A stretch of DNA of 64,000 nt from positions 3,625,501-3,689,500 of the forward strand of contig NZ_CP025263.1 of NCBI RefSeq assembly GCF_002843605.1, read 5' to 3'. The notes under the pieces are model-generated. The model searched no databases, was not told where the DNA came from, and saw only the letters and a list, made by a program, of their open reading frames with translations. This document shows, piece after piece, positions 37,988 through 45,464 of this stretch. This DNA comes from Pseudomonas sp. S09G 359. GTDB taxonomy: Bacteria > Pseudomonadota > Gammaproteobacteria > Pseudomonadales > Pseudomonadaceae. The position numbers and the translations under genes are program-made. Position 1 is the stretch's first letter, and each line of letters begins with the position of its first letter.

Positions 37988-38326
37988 ATGGCAAAATCAG
38001 TACAGGAGCGGTCGGCCAAGGCTGCGCAGAAGCGTCTGGCGGTCGCAGAGAAGGAATTGCGGCACAAGGTCAGGCCGGGCATCGAGCAGGCCATGGAGCG
38101 AATCCGGCTGCGCGGCCAGGTGCCGATCATCAGCGAGCTTCTTCAGATCGCCATCATGAAGATGGACTTGATGGGCGACCACGAGTTGATCGAGTTCTTG
38201 AGCTATCCGCGCCACGAAATCGTGATTAGCGAAAACGTGGCGCGTAGATTCCAAGAGGAGAGCCTGCGGGAAATCAGGAGAGATTCAGGTGATGAGACAT
38301 TTCATCCAGGCATACTTAATAAGTAA
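37988..38326 (+). CDS. Early phage hypothetical protein
   Basis: This 112-residue helical protein begins MAKSVQERSAKAAQKRLAVA and has a basic N-terminal helix followed by IIS-ELLQIAIMKMDLMGDHEL. The ribosome site is AGAGGTAGGCC. Codons for ISENVARRF carry the 15-mer CGAAAACGTGGCGCG (38230-38244), shared with 21378 and the antirepressor gene. The last codons hold GGCATACTTAA (38304 region), which resembles a CI operator half. It converges with the AbiC-like gene, the two stops overlapping by about 10 nt. Confidence 0.66.
   Translation: MAKSVQERSAKAAQKRLAVAEKELRHKVRPGIEQAMERIRLRGQVPIISELLQIAIMKMDLMGDHELIEFLSYPRHEIVISENVARRFQEESLREIRRDSGDETFHPGILNK
38230..38244. repeat. Copy of the CGAAAACGTGGCGCG motif
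   Basis: The 15-mer is identical to 21378-21392, and its last 14 bases to the inverted copy at 27484-27497. Here it lies in a coding region of the early operon, 17 kb and 10.7 kb from the other copies. Confidence 0.55.
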
Positions 38327-39155
38327 TGTCAGATGCTCTCTTCAACGTACTGGCGCTACAAGCCCCGCATCTGTTACGACTAAACGTATCGAGAATTTCA
38401 GTATTTGCGCCGTAGGATTCAGAGGCTAGATAAAGCACATCTGACATATCCAACAACATCGCAGGCTCTAAATTATCGAATATAGCAAACTCGGTTATAT
38501 AAACCCGAAACTTTTTCCCCTTCTCACCTAGACTATTATAAAATAAAATTACCAACTCAAAATCAGACAGCAAAGATCTAACTACGTTTCCGAACTTTCT
38601 CTGGTCTGGATGATTACACTCAGAGACAAACCTAAAAACCGAATAGAGGCTTCGAAAATACAGACCAAGATCGCCATGAAATCTTCTCATAACTTCACGA
38701 TAAGCAACCCCCATTCTTTCCTCATGCGTTCCTTTGGCGTTACGATATTCGTTTCGCAAATGCCAAACCCAAGTCTTAAAACAATCCCTACCAAGCATTT
38801 TTACGACACCATTTTTCTTGATGTCAAAACTTTGAACTACACCCTGCTGCAGGCTTAGCATATTATAAAATTGCGAGTCGATTTGCTGCCTAAAGTTCTG
38901 CTCCTGACTTCCCTGCAAGTCTTTACGCTGTATAAGCAAAGTAATTAAAACACCGGAGAATGCCAGACCAGAAAACAGAGCATTAAGCGTTCCAAATGCG
39001 TCACCAAACGTCCCGCCCCGAACACCTTTTAGCTCTTTTAAATCTTCTGGAGATGAAAAGCCTGAATATAGAAAACTATAATAACCAGCATATATCCCCA
39101 GTACGATCACGACTACTATCGTGATTACCCACCCCAAGCCTATTTTATTTTTCAT
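38316..39155 (-). CDS. Putative phage abortive infection protein (AbiC-like)
   Basis: This 279-residue membrane protein is encoded against the early operon. Two transmembrane segments lie at residues 7-29 (WVITIVVVIVLGIYAGYY) and about 52-75, the second in the GTFGDAFGTLNALFSGLAFS block that is the signature of the putative AbiC-like family. A Gln-rich helix and a large cytoplasmic helical domain follow (QIDSQFYNMLSLQQGVVQSF). The DNA is clearly AT-richer than neighbouring phage genes. It is the strongest single candidate for a prophage-encoded anti-phage gene in this arm. Evidence for activity is by family name only. Confidence 0.75.
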   Translation of the reverse strand: MKNKIGLGWVITIVVVIVLGIYAGYYSFLYSGFSSPEDLKELKGVRGGTFGDAFGTLNALFSGLAFSGVLITLLIQRKDLQGSQEQNFRQQIDSQFYNMLSLQQGVVQSFDIKKNGVVKMLGRDCFKTWVWHLRNEYRNAKGTHEERMGVAYREVMRRFHGDLGLYFRSLYSVFRFVSECNHPDQRKFGNVVRSLLSDFELVILFYNSLGEKGKKFRVYITEFAIFDNLEPAMLLDMSDVLYLASESYGANTEILDTFSRNRCGACSASTLKRASDITY

Positions 39156-39174
39156 TCGATCCTACCTATCCACT

Positions 39175-39191
39175 CTCGGCTCCTATGCCGG
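39175..39191. repeat. Recurrent hairpin CTCGGC..ATGCCGG
   Basis: CTCGGCTCCTATGCCGG forms a short stem (CGGC/GCCG). Closely similar hairpins lie at 40518-40533 (TCCGGCCTCATGCCGG) and 44015-44031 (CCTCGGCCCCATGCCGG). All three are at junctions between early-operon genes and minus-strand inserts. Confidence 0.45.
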
Positions 39192-39280
39192 CCGCACACA
39201 AATAACCGAAAAACAACCATTTTGCCATCACTCATTGCCACCACCGGTAGCGGAGGGCGGCGCCTGACTGGAGATAATCC

Positions 39281-39919
39281 ATGAGCAAGCCAAAAGCCGA
39301 TCCGGCATCGCGTAAGGTGCTGGCCTACTCCGTAGAGACCAACGACCCTGAAGAATCCAACATTCAGTTCGCCACCTCGAACGCTGCAGCTCGCCGCCAG
39401 GGCGCAGATAATATCGGTACTGACTTTGGTTCGGTTTCTTGCCGCCGTGCCCACTGGACCGACCAGTATGTCGGCCAGCGCTTTATCCCAGCGAAAGCCT
39501 ACATCGATGCTGGCTGGTGGTTCGGATGCACCCACTGCGGCGCCAGGTGCGACAGTGATGCCAGCTACTGGGATGAAGAGACCGAAACCGATATCACACT
39601 GGATTTGGTGTTCGACGGCCGTGTCGTTTACTGCTCGCCTGAGTGTAAGACTGGGCACGAAGCTGAGGTCGCGGCCCGCAATGCCAGATTTGAAGAATTC
39701 AAGGTTCGTGTGGCAGCAGAGCGACCCGGCGTGACCTTCACCGAGTTCACCGGCGGATACCCGTGGTGCGGTAACAAAGGGTTATTCACCTTCCCTGGTG
39801 CCCAGTACGGCGGCTCAGTTACTGACAACGAAGAAAGCACGGAGCTGAAATGGTATGTGGCACAAAGCGACAAAGCTGCTTGGGACTACTTCATTGCTGA
39901 GCAGTCCGTTCCTGATTAG
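39281..39919 (+). CDS. Early phage protein with zinc-binding cysteines
   Basis: This 212-residue plus-strand protein belongs to the early operon. The middle region has CTHCGARCD and VYCSPECK, two cysteine pairs that fit a zinc finger. The N-terminal half is mixed (DFGSVSCRRAHWTDQYVGQR), and the C-terminal half is aromatic-rich (GYPWCGNKGLFTFPGAQYGG). The start follows GACTGGAGATAATCC. There is no recognised family. It is flanked on both sides by minus-strand cargo. Confidence 0.66.
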   Translation: MSKPKADPASRKVLAYSVETNDPEESNIQFATSNAAARRQGADNIGTDFGSVSCRRAHWTDQYVGQRFIPAKAYIDAGWWFGCTHCGARCDSDASYWDEETETDITLDLVFDGRVVYCSPECKTGHEAEVAARNARFEEFKVRVAAERPGVTFTEFTGGYPWCGNKGLFTFPGAQYGGSVTDNEESTELKWYVAQSDKAAWDYFIAEQSVPD

Positions 39920-39945
39920 CCCTCGCCTATTGCGCCGAGCGCAGA

Positions 39946-40494
39946 TTAAAGATCAGGCGCCCTGATTACCTCGACTCCGCCACTATATTCATCTGCAAAG
40001 GAAGTTAAGCTCAGTAAAGCCTTTTCGGGCGCACCGTTGAGCACCCACAGAGATTTTCGGCTTTCATCGGACTGATATCCTTGAGTGGATATTTGATCTA
40101 GAACTTTGTGCATTCGATTTGCGTACAGGGCTATGTTCTGCACGTCCCTAGCGACCAAAGCTCCAGGGAGTTCGTAGATAGGAAGCCTTGCAATCCATAG
40201 TGCTGCGGCCTCAAGAGCTTCTCTATGTAAGGGCGCACTCCCTTCAATCATGATATCGGGCATCTTCCTGGCCACCTCAATTACGCGCCTAGCAACAATT
40301 TCAGCAACTTCAACCGTCGCCCTGAGCGACGCAATACGCTGAAGCCTGGCTTCTTCCGCAGCGTGGTTAACCTGGTATCGAAACAGCTTTTGCGACTGGC
40401 GTCCTTGCCACCATGCAACGCCTATAGCAACAAACAAAGCAACGACCGACCCAATTGCTTGAGCCCACGATGCTAGTCCTGAGTGGCCATCCAT
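39946..40494 (-). CDS. Membrane-anchored protein, accessory pair member 1
   Basis: This 182-residue protein has one transmembrane segment at residues 10-28 (WAQAIGSVVALFVAIGVAWW) followed by a basic, helical cytoplasmic domain (RQSQKLFRYQVNHAAEEARL). It starts at an ATG at 40494; a TTG three codons upstream is possible. It follows a second membrane protein on the same strand after 95 nt, and the two are bounded by plus-strand phage genes, so they look like one inserted unit. No enzymatic motif is visible. A defence or exclusion role is a hypothesis from context. Confidence 0.65.
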   Translation of the reverse strand: MDGHSGLASWAQAIGSVVALFVAIGVAWWQGRQSQKLFRYQVNHAAEEARLQRIASLRATVEVAEIVARRVIEVARKMPDIMIEGSAPLHREALEAAALWIARLPIYELPGALVARDVQNIALYANRMHKVLDQISTQGYQSDESRKSLWVLNGAPEKALLSLTSFADEYSGGVEVIRAPDL

Positions 40495-40589
40495 CCAATT
40501 CAACTCTATCCGCTCCTTCCGGCCTCATGCCGGTCACCCGTAATACCCCATATCAAAGAATCACGCCAGCCGACCAATGAAAACAATTA

Positions 40590-41660
40590 TCATTTTCGGA
40601 TCTTGCCTACCAACTCTGCGAGCTTATCTAAGCCATCGAATGTAGACGGAATGGCACTTTCGTCATTAACGATGCCACTGAACACAACCTGCTCAAAACG
40701 TTCCAATAACCCTTTGCTGCCATCAGGGGCACCCTTTGAGTATTCGGCATAACTCTGCACAAATTGACAAAGAGTCATCCGCAGATCGATTTGGAGCAAC
40801 TGAGCTTTAATAGATCGAAAATTTTGAAGGGCCACCCTGAAAAAATAAAGAAGTAGCAACTCCAACCCCGCCAGCGCAAAAAACGAAATTATATCAGAAC
40901 CAGATTTTGCTGGAGCTTCGAGAACGTTAAAGAACTTAACAACTATGGGAACCAGCAGTAAGAATCCCAGCACAAGCAAAAAGAGAAAGTTCCAGTTTTT
41001 CTCAGAAACCTTCGTTATTTTTAGGCTTTTGAAACCGGAGTAAAGGCCAACAAAATTGAACGCTGTTTCGTACGTTTCAAGCTTCTCCGCCAAAGCACTC
41101 ACTCTAGTCTCTCGATCCAAGATAGCTTGCTCGGCGCCCTCTCGTTCGGCCTCAGAACGCTTAATAACCTCCGGCAGGTCTTTCAAGGAGACAAGGTTCG
41201 GATGATACAAATAATGCTGAACAACATTAATCAGCATTTGATGACCAGCATATCTAACTTGAGAACTTCCAACTGTATACTCGAAATCAGAAACGCGAGA
41301 TAAGATAGAGAGTAATTCTGACGAGATTTGATGTGGACTGCTAAGCTGATATTCAATTAAAAATCTGTAGCAGTATGCAAAAAGGTACTCAGCATCTATC
41401 TCGCCGAGCTCAAACTTTCTCACCTCATCCATAAACCTATCGCCTAAAGAGGCGATATTCATGATGCATCTCTCGTCAAAGCTCTCGGGATAGCTTTCAA
41501 GATGAAAAAGCGTCGTTCCAATAAACTCTAAAAGGAATTTATGTTTAGCATTGTCGCTATCTCTTAGTGCATCCAACCCACCACGAACCTTTACCACCAT
41601 ATTAGATAAAATTTTCTTATTGCGATCAGTGGCGAAATAGCTTTCCCCTGGAATACTCAT
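40590..41660 (-). CDS. Membrane protein with coiled coil, accessory pair member 2
   Basis: This 356-residue protein starts at 41660 with a strong AAGGAG site. The N-terminal half is helical and soluble. Residues 164-200 form a coiled coil (KRSEAEREGAEQAILDRETR), then two transmembrane spans at 224-243 and 255-276 (FLFLLVLGFLLLVPIV, FFALAGLELLLLYFF), and a helical C-terminus of about 80 residues. The base composition is AT-rich. There is no recognised family. With the downstream gene at 39946 it forms a two-gene minus-strand insert in the early arm. Confidence 0.68.
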   Translation of the reverse strand: MSIPGESYFATDRNKKILSNMVVKVRGGLDALRDSDNAKHKFLLEFIGTTLFHLESYPESFDERCIMNIASLGDRFMDEVRKFELGEIDAEYLFAYCYRFLIEYQLSSPHQISSELLSILSRVSDFEYTVGSSQVRYAGHQMLINVVQHYLYHPNLVSLKDLPEVIKRSEAEREGAEQAILDRETRVSALAEKLETYETAFNFVGLYSGFKSLKITKVSEKNWNFLFLLVLGFLLLVPIVVKFFNVLEAPAKSGSDIISFFALAGLELLLLYFFRVALQNFRSIKAQLLQIDLRMTLCQFVQSYAEYSKGAPDGSKGLLERFEQVVFSGIVNDESAIPSTFDGLDKLAELVGKIRK

Positions 41661-41707
41661 ACTTTCTCCTTTCCCCAAAACGCTAAATATACCGCCGAGA
41701 AATCCCG

Positions 41708-42286
41708 ATGCCCACAGAAAACAATTCGGTCGAGCCTCTCCAGGTGGAGCGATCGACAGTTACGAAGCTGGTTATCACCGGCGCACCGAGTCTCGACCCG
41801 ATCACCGTCTTCCTTGAAGACTTGGCCCAATGCAGGGGAAAGATCACCGTCAGCTGCTGGGGCAAGAGCTGGACCGCGTACTGGGGTGGCATGTGGGACA
41901 GCCTAAACATCGGGCAGTTCTTTTGCGAGTTGAGCACCGGCTACATCATCGGTTACTTCGACCAGGCGATGAGCCCACGGCAGTTCAGTGGTGAAGCGCT
42001 TGCAAACAAAGCACAAAACACCGTACTGAAAGGACGCCGGCGCGGTGAACTCGGACAGGACGAAGCGCGTGAGCTGTTCACCAAAGCCGAAGACTTTCGC
42101 GAATCGCCATCGATTGACCACCTGCACGCTGCGCACAGCGAACTGATGGCCAAGCTTTTCGGGGATGAATGGTGGCACCTGACCAATGATGCCACCGAGC
42201 CAAACCCCGATTACGCCTACCTCGAGCGAATCATTCATGCAGTTCAGCAGGCATTGAGCCAGGAACAGCAGCAGACGGCGGTATGA
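41708..42286 (+). CDS. Early phage hypothetical protein
   Basis: This 192-residue protein contains TKLVITGAPSLDPITVFLED, then CWGKSWTAYWGGMWD and YIIGYFDQAMSP, a pattern shared by proteins of Pseudomonas phage early regions. Function is unknown. It lies on the plus strand and thus belongs to the early operon, with minus-strand cargo on both sides. Confidence 0.68.
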   Translation: MPTENNSVEPLQVERSTVTKLVITGAPSLDPITVFLEDLAQCRGKITVSCWGKSWTAYWGGMWDSLNIGQFFCELSTGYIIGYFDQAMSPRQFSGEALANKAQNTVLKGRRRGELGQDEARELFTKAEDFRESPSIDHLHAAHSELMAKLFGDEWWHLTNDATEPNPDYAYLERIIHAVQQALSQEQQQTAV

Positions 42287-42322
42287 AGCTCATCACTTTC
42301 CGCGATCTGCCGTTGAATAAAG

Positions 42323-42988
42323 TCATGTTTTGAAGACAGTATCAGCCAGCCTTGGATGTAAATACGTACCGAGCAATAAGTGCTCAAGTACATTCATTGC
42401 CAAGTCAAGCTGTTCGGGGCTACTTGGCTTTGCTTCATGAGCTGCTGTATTTCCTAAAGATCTTAATTTATGAAGAATCGAAACATCAGTTTTAGTTATC
42501 GCCCCCCTCACCAAAAGATCGTTTATTTTCTTAAATAAATAATCGCCTTCAGCCTTGAGGTCAACGCAAATTGACTCAAGTAGAACCCGAATCCCTAGGC
42601 CCGCAAGAATTGTTTGGCCGGCATTCATAGCGTCAACTAGTTCGTCATAGGCTTTACGAACTATAGGTGGCAACAAAAAAGAGTCTTTGATCTTGAACCG
42701 TCCTGCGGTTCTATGGGGAAAAATATCCACTGAAGTCCAATGAAAGTCCTCCCCTGTTTCCATATCATAAGCATGAGATTCAGAATCATCATACTCACTA
42801 CGAAAGCAAAGTGCCTCACAGTTGAGACACTGAACTATTTGGTATGATTTTTTGGATTCAAAATTACTCTCTTCGATGCAGTCCTCCATGGAAGTTAGCA
42901 CTACATGCTTTTGAGGAATGCGACATTCCGCACATATCAGCTTTAGCTGTTCGCCAGCTGTTTTGTCTTTTTTGATTGTCCGTTCCAT
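42323..42988 (-). CDS. DUF4145 protein
   Basis: This 221-residue protein has an N-terminal zinc-ribbon-like part (C19-AE-C22, then QCLNCEALCF) and the DUF4145 core (LPPIVRKAYDELVDAMNAGQ, GLGIRVLLESICVDLKA) with the final LRSLGNTAAHEAKP block. DUF4145 domains often accompany restriction or other defence genes; their role is not settled. The coding strand is opposite to the early operon and the DNA is AT-rich, as for the other inserted genes. Confidence 0.75.
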   Translation of the reverse strand: MERTIKKDKTAGEQLKLICAECRIPQKHVVLTSMEDCIEESNFESKKSYQIVQCLNCEALCFRSEYDDSESHAYDMETGEDFHWTSVDIFPHRTAGRFKIKDSFLLPPIVRKAYDELVDAMNAGQTILAGLGIRVLLESICVDLKAEGDYLFKKINDLLVRGAITKTDVSILHKLRSLGNTAAHEAKPSSPEQLDLAMNVLEHLLLGTYLHPRLADTVFKT

Positions 42989-43078
42989 CTCAATCTACCT
43001 CCATGCAATTTCCTGAACTGTAACAGAAAGCCACCCTCCCCCTTCAAAGTCAGCCGCTATAGCGGCAAGGACGAAGTC

Positions 43079-43762
43079 ATGCCTGAAATAAAGGAACGCC
43101 CCATCCTGTTCTCGGCGCCGATGGTGCGCGCCATCCTGGAAGGCCGGAAGACGGTCACGCGCCGGGCGGTGAAGTTTCCGCTGATCGATCGCGACTTCGG
43201 TTGCGAACTTGCCGGCAACGAGATCGGCCAATCGGAGGCGCACCGCCTTTGCCCCTACGGGCAACCCGAGCAGCGGCTCTGGGTGCGCGAGAGCTGGTGG
43301 CAAGCTGGCGACTGGCAGGCTACCTATCCCGAAGACGACACCGGCGCCTGGTTTGGCAGCAAGCGCGTGGTTTATTCGGCTGACGGCACACCACCGAACG
43401 AGCCAAACACCAGCTACCCGAACGGATTGCGCAACGGCGCTTACTCGGCGGCGGCGCCGAACAAGATCTGGCGGCACCGGCCAAGCATCCACATGAACCG
43501 CTGGGCCAGCCGCATCCTGCTGGAGATCAACGACGTGCGCGTCGAGCGGTTGCAGGACATCACCGAGGCGCAAGCAAAGGCCGAGGGCGTAAGGCTCTAC
43601 ACCGATCATGCGGAGCTGGGTGATTGGTGGCACGTCGAGGGGATCGAAACCTACAGCGCTGATCCGCGCAAATCGTTCGAACTACTCTGGTCATCCGTCG
43701 GCGGCGACTGGCAAGCCAACCCGTGGGTATGGGTGGTCGAGTTCAAGCGGGTGACGCCATGA
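43079..43762 (+). CDS. ASCH-like phage protein
   Basis: This 227-residue protein starts ERPILFSAPMVRAILEGRKT with VTRR following, the typical opening of ASCH-like phage proteins that may bind RNA or modified nucleosides. Later blocks fit the fold: PYGQPEQRLWVRESWW, HMNRWASRILLEINDVRVER and LQDITEAQAKAEGV. These proteins are common in phage early regions. The exact function is unknown. Confidence 0.78.
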   Translation: MPEIKERPILFSAPMVRAILEGRKTVTRRAVKFPLIDRDFGCELAGNEIGQSEAHRLCPYGQPEQRLWVRESWWQAGDWQATYPEDDTGAWFGSKRVVYSADGTPPNEPNTSYPNGLRNGAYSAAAPNKIWRHRPSIHMNRWASRILLEINDVRVERLQDITEAQAKAEGVRLYTDHAELGDWWHVEGIETYSADPRKSFELLWSSVGGDWQANPWVWVVEFKRVTP

Positions 43763-44079
43763 TCGCCACCCTCTGGTTCGCCTACGTCTGCATCTACGCG
43801 TGACTGGGCGAGGATGTGACCAATGGACCAAGGCGTTGAGTTACTAGCCCAGAGGAAGGGAGTTGTTTAACTCGCAGCTAACTACTTCGATCCATCGAAT
43901 CACTGCCCACAGCATGAAGGGCGCGCTCAAATTACTTGATAGAGCGCCTGCCGGCAGAGCACTTCAACAACACACACCTGAAATACATGCGCGGCAGATC
44001 AGGTGTAGCACAACCCTCGGCCCCATGCCGGATCTATTTCAGACAAACCCCAATCCCCCTACATGCCTGCCGGTGAGCA
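43763..44079. other. Stretch of about 300 bases without a supported gene
   Basis: A plus-strand frame from 43914 (MKGALKLLDRAPAGRALQQH) lacks a ribosome binding site and runs into low-quality Pro/Ser-rich sequence, so it is not called. The stretch contains the hairpin CCTCGGCCCCATGCCGG (44015-44031) and the first copy of a 15-bp direct repeat at 44064-44078. It may be the remains of a decayed early gene. Confidence 0.4.
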
Positions 44080-44278
44080 TCAAGGCTGTTTCTTGCTCTT
44101 CGCCAACCCACAAACCATCAAAACCAAACCGGGAATCCATAGGGCTGGCGCAGCGATCACAATGCCGCAAATTGCCAACGGGATCCCAGTCAAAAACAAA
44201 GGGTTTCTAAACACCTTATCCATTTCGCGTCACCTTTAAGAATTCATTTCATTAAATCACAAGTGCCTGCCGGTGAGC
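44064..44278. repeat. 15-bp direct repeat bracketing a small minus-strand gene
   Basis: TGCCTGCCGGTGAGC occurs at 44064-44078 and 44264-44278, exactly 200 bp apart, and brackets the 47-residue minus-strand gene. The right copy is part of a hairpin (GCCTGCCG/CGGCGGGC) in the leader of the methylase gene. Confidence 0.7.
44080..44223 (-). CDS. Small two-span membrane protein between direct repeats
   Basis: A 47-residue minus-strand frame starts at 44223 after AAAGGTGACGCGAA. It reads MDKVFRNPLFLTGIPLAICG followed by a second hydrophobic stretch (LWIPGLVLMVCGLA) and a basic end (KSKKQP). It lies exactly between two 15-bp direct repeats, which suggests insertion of a compact cargo unit. No family is recognised. 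Confidence 0.6.
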   Translation of the reverse strand: MDKVFRNPLFLTGIPLAICGIVIAAPALWIPGLVLMVCGLAKSKKQP

Positions 44279-44304
44279 GGCGGGCGCACGCCTGGAAAAC
44301 AATT

Positions 44305-45159
44305 ATGACCATCACCGCACCGGTCATCCGTTACCACGGCGCCAAGTTCCGACTTGCGCCGTGGGTATTGCAACACTTCCCACCGCACACATGCTACGTA
44401 GAGTCGTTCGGCGGCGCTGCTGGCGTGCTGATGCAAAAGCCTCGGTCGTATGCCGAGGTCTACAACGACCTCGATGGCGACATCGTTAACCTGTTCAGGG
44501 TTTTGCAGGATCAGGACTCGCGATCGGGACTTGTCGAGCGCCTGGTATTCACACCCTACTCCCGCGAAGAGTTCGAACTGTCCTGGGAGCCGAGCGCCGA
44601 GCCGATCGAGCGTGCAAGGCGGACCATCATCAGAGCGCAAATGGGGTTCGGCTCCGCCGGTGCGACCAAGGGCGTGACCGGCTTCCGCATCGACACCAAA
44701 CGCCAATACGGCACAGCCCAGTCACTCTGGGCCTCCTATCCGGAGCAACTTGCCGGGGTTGGCCAGAGGCTCAGCGGCGTGCTGATCGAAAACCGCCCCG
44801 CGATCGAGGTGATCAAGGCGCACGACGCGCCGCAGACATTGCATTACGTCGACCCTCCCTACGTGCATGACACCAGGTACAAAGGCGCGTCGAGCGGCCG
44901 GTACTACAAACATGAGATGGATGATGCCGCACACCGCGTGTTACTCGGGGTTTTGCTCGAGCTAGAAGGAATGGTCGTGCTGTCGGGATACCCGAGTGAC
45001 CTGTACGCGGAGCTTCTACCCGGCTGGGCGAGCTACAGCACATCTGCCCGCATCAGCGCCGGGCGCGGCACCGCGAACCGAACCGAATGCATCTGGCTTA
45101 ACCCAGCCTGTGTCGATCGCGTAAGCCAGATCGGCTTGGACCTCTGCGAAAGAGCATAA
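44305..45159 (+). CDS. DNA adenine methylase (Dam/D12 class)
   Basis: This 284-residue N6-adenine methyltransferase is of the D12 class. The SAM-binding motif FGGAAG is at residues 35-40, with YNDLDGDIVNLFRVLQ after it, and the catalytic DPPY is at 183-186 (HYVDPPYVHDTRYKG). The motif order (FxG, then DPPY) is that of alpha-class Dam-like enzymes. No restriction partner is adjacent, so it is an orphan, probably protecting phage DNA or affecting expression. The target sequence cannot be predicted. The start follows TGGAAAACAATT. Confidence 0.88.
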   Translation: MTITAPVIRYHGAKFRLAPWVLQHFPPHTCYVESFGGAAGVLMQKPRSYAEVYNDLDGDIVNLFRVLQDQDSRSGLVERLVFTPYSREEFELSWEPSAEPIERARRTIIRAQMGFGSAGATKGVTGFRIDTKRQYGTAQSLWASYPEQLAGVGQRLSGVLIENRPAIEVIKAHDAPQTLHYVDPPYVHDTRYKGASSGRYYKHEMDDAAHRVLLGVLLELEGMVVLSGYPSDLYAELLPGWASYSTSARISAGRGTANRTECIWLNPACVDRVSQIGLDLCERA

Positions 45160-45248
45160 CCCTAAACCATCTTCTGCCGCCCAGCGCGGCGAGGACAACT
45201 CTTGAACAACGACAAGGCACCGCCCAAACCAGGCGGTAGGAGGTAGAT

Positions 45249-45464
45249 ATGGACGGAATTCAGTTCCTGTCGCACGAAGATGTTTGCGAGCTTACCGGCG
45301 CTAGAACCAAAGCCGGCCAGATTCGAGTCCTATCTCGAAACGGCATACGCCACACAATCAAGCGAAATGGTTGGCCATGCGTAATATCGGCATCGCTGCT
45401 GGCCAGCCCTAAAGATCGAAAGCCCGAAAAGGCCGAATGGCAACCAAGGATGGGAATTCAGTAA
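45249..45464 (+). CDS. DUF4224-type protein next to integrase
   Basis: This 71-residue protein begins FLSHEDVCELTGARTKAGQI and has the RNGIRHTIKRNGWPCV block of DUF4224. Members are small putative DNA-binding proteins found directly before phage integrases, where they could act as excisionases. The integrase ATG follows its stop codon directly with no gap, so they are co-translated or coupled. Confidence 0.78.
   Translation: MDGIQFLSHEDVCELTGARTKAGQIRVLSRNGIRHTIKRNGWPCVISASLLASPKDRKPEKAEWQPRMGIQ

Noticed and set aside
37906..38229. 107-residue plus-strand frame starting MRRIARTQQRKRQ
   Set aside because: It overlaps the better supported frame 37988-38326, which has a ribosome site and normal composition. 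The last part of the rejected frame is out of phase with that gene.
43863..44210. 115-residue frame in the gap before the small membrane gene
   Set aside because: It has a TTG start, no ribosome site, a Pro/Ser-rich tail and lies opposite a better small gene on the minus strand.
44305..45159. Complete restriction-modification system
   Set aside because: Only the methylase is present. The neighbours are an ASCH-like protein, a tiny membrane gene and the DUF4224/integrase pair; no restriction enzyme is seen, so it is called an orphan methylase.
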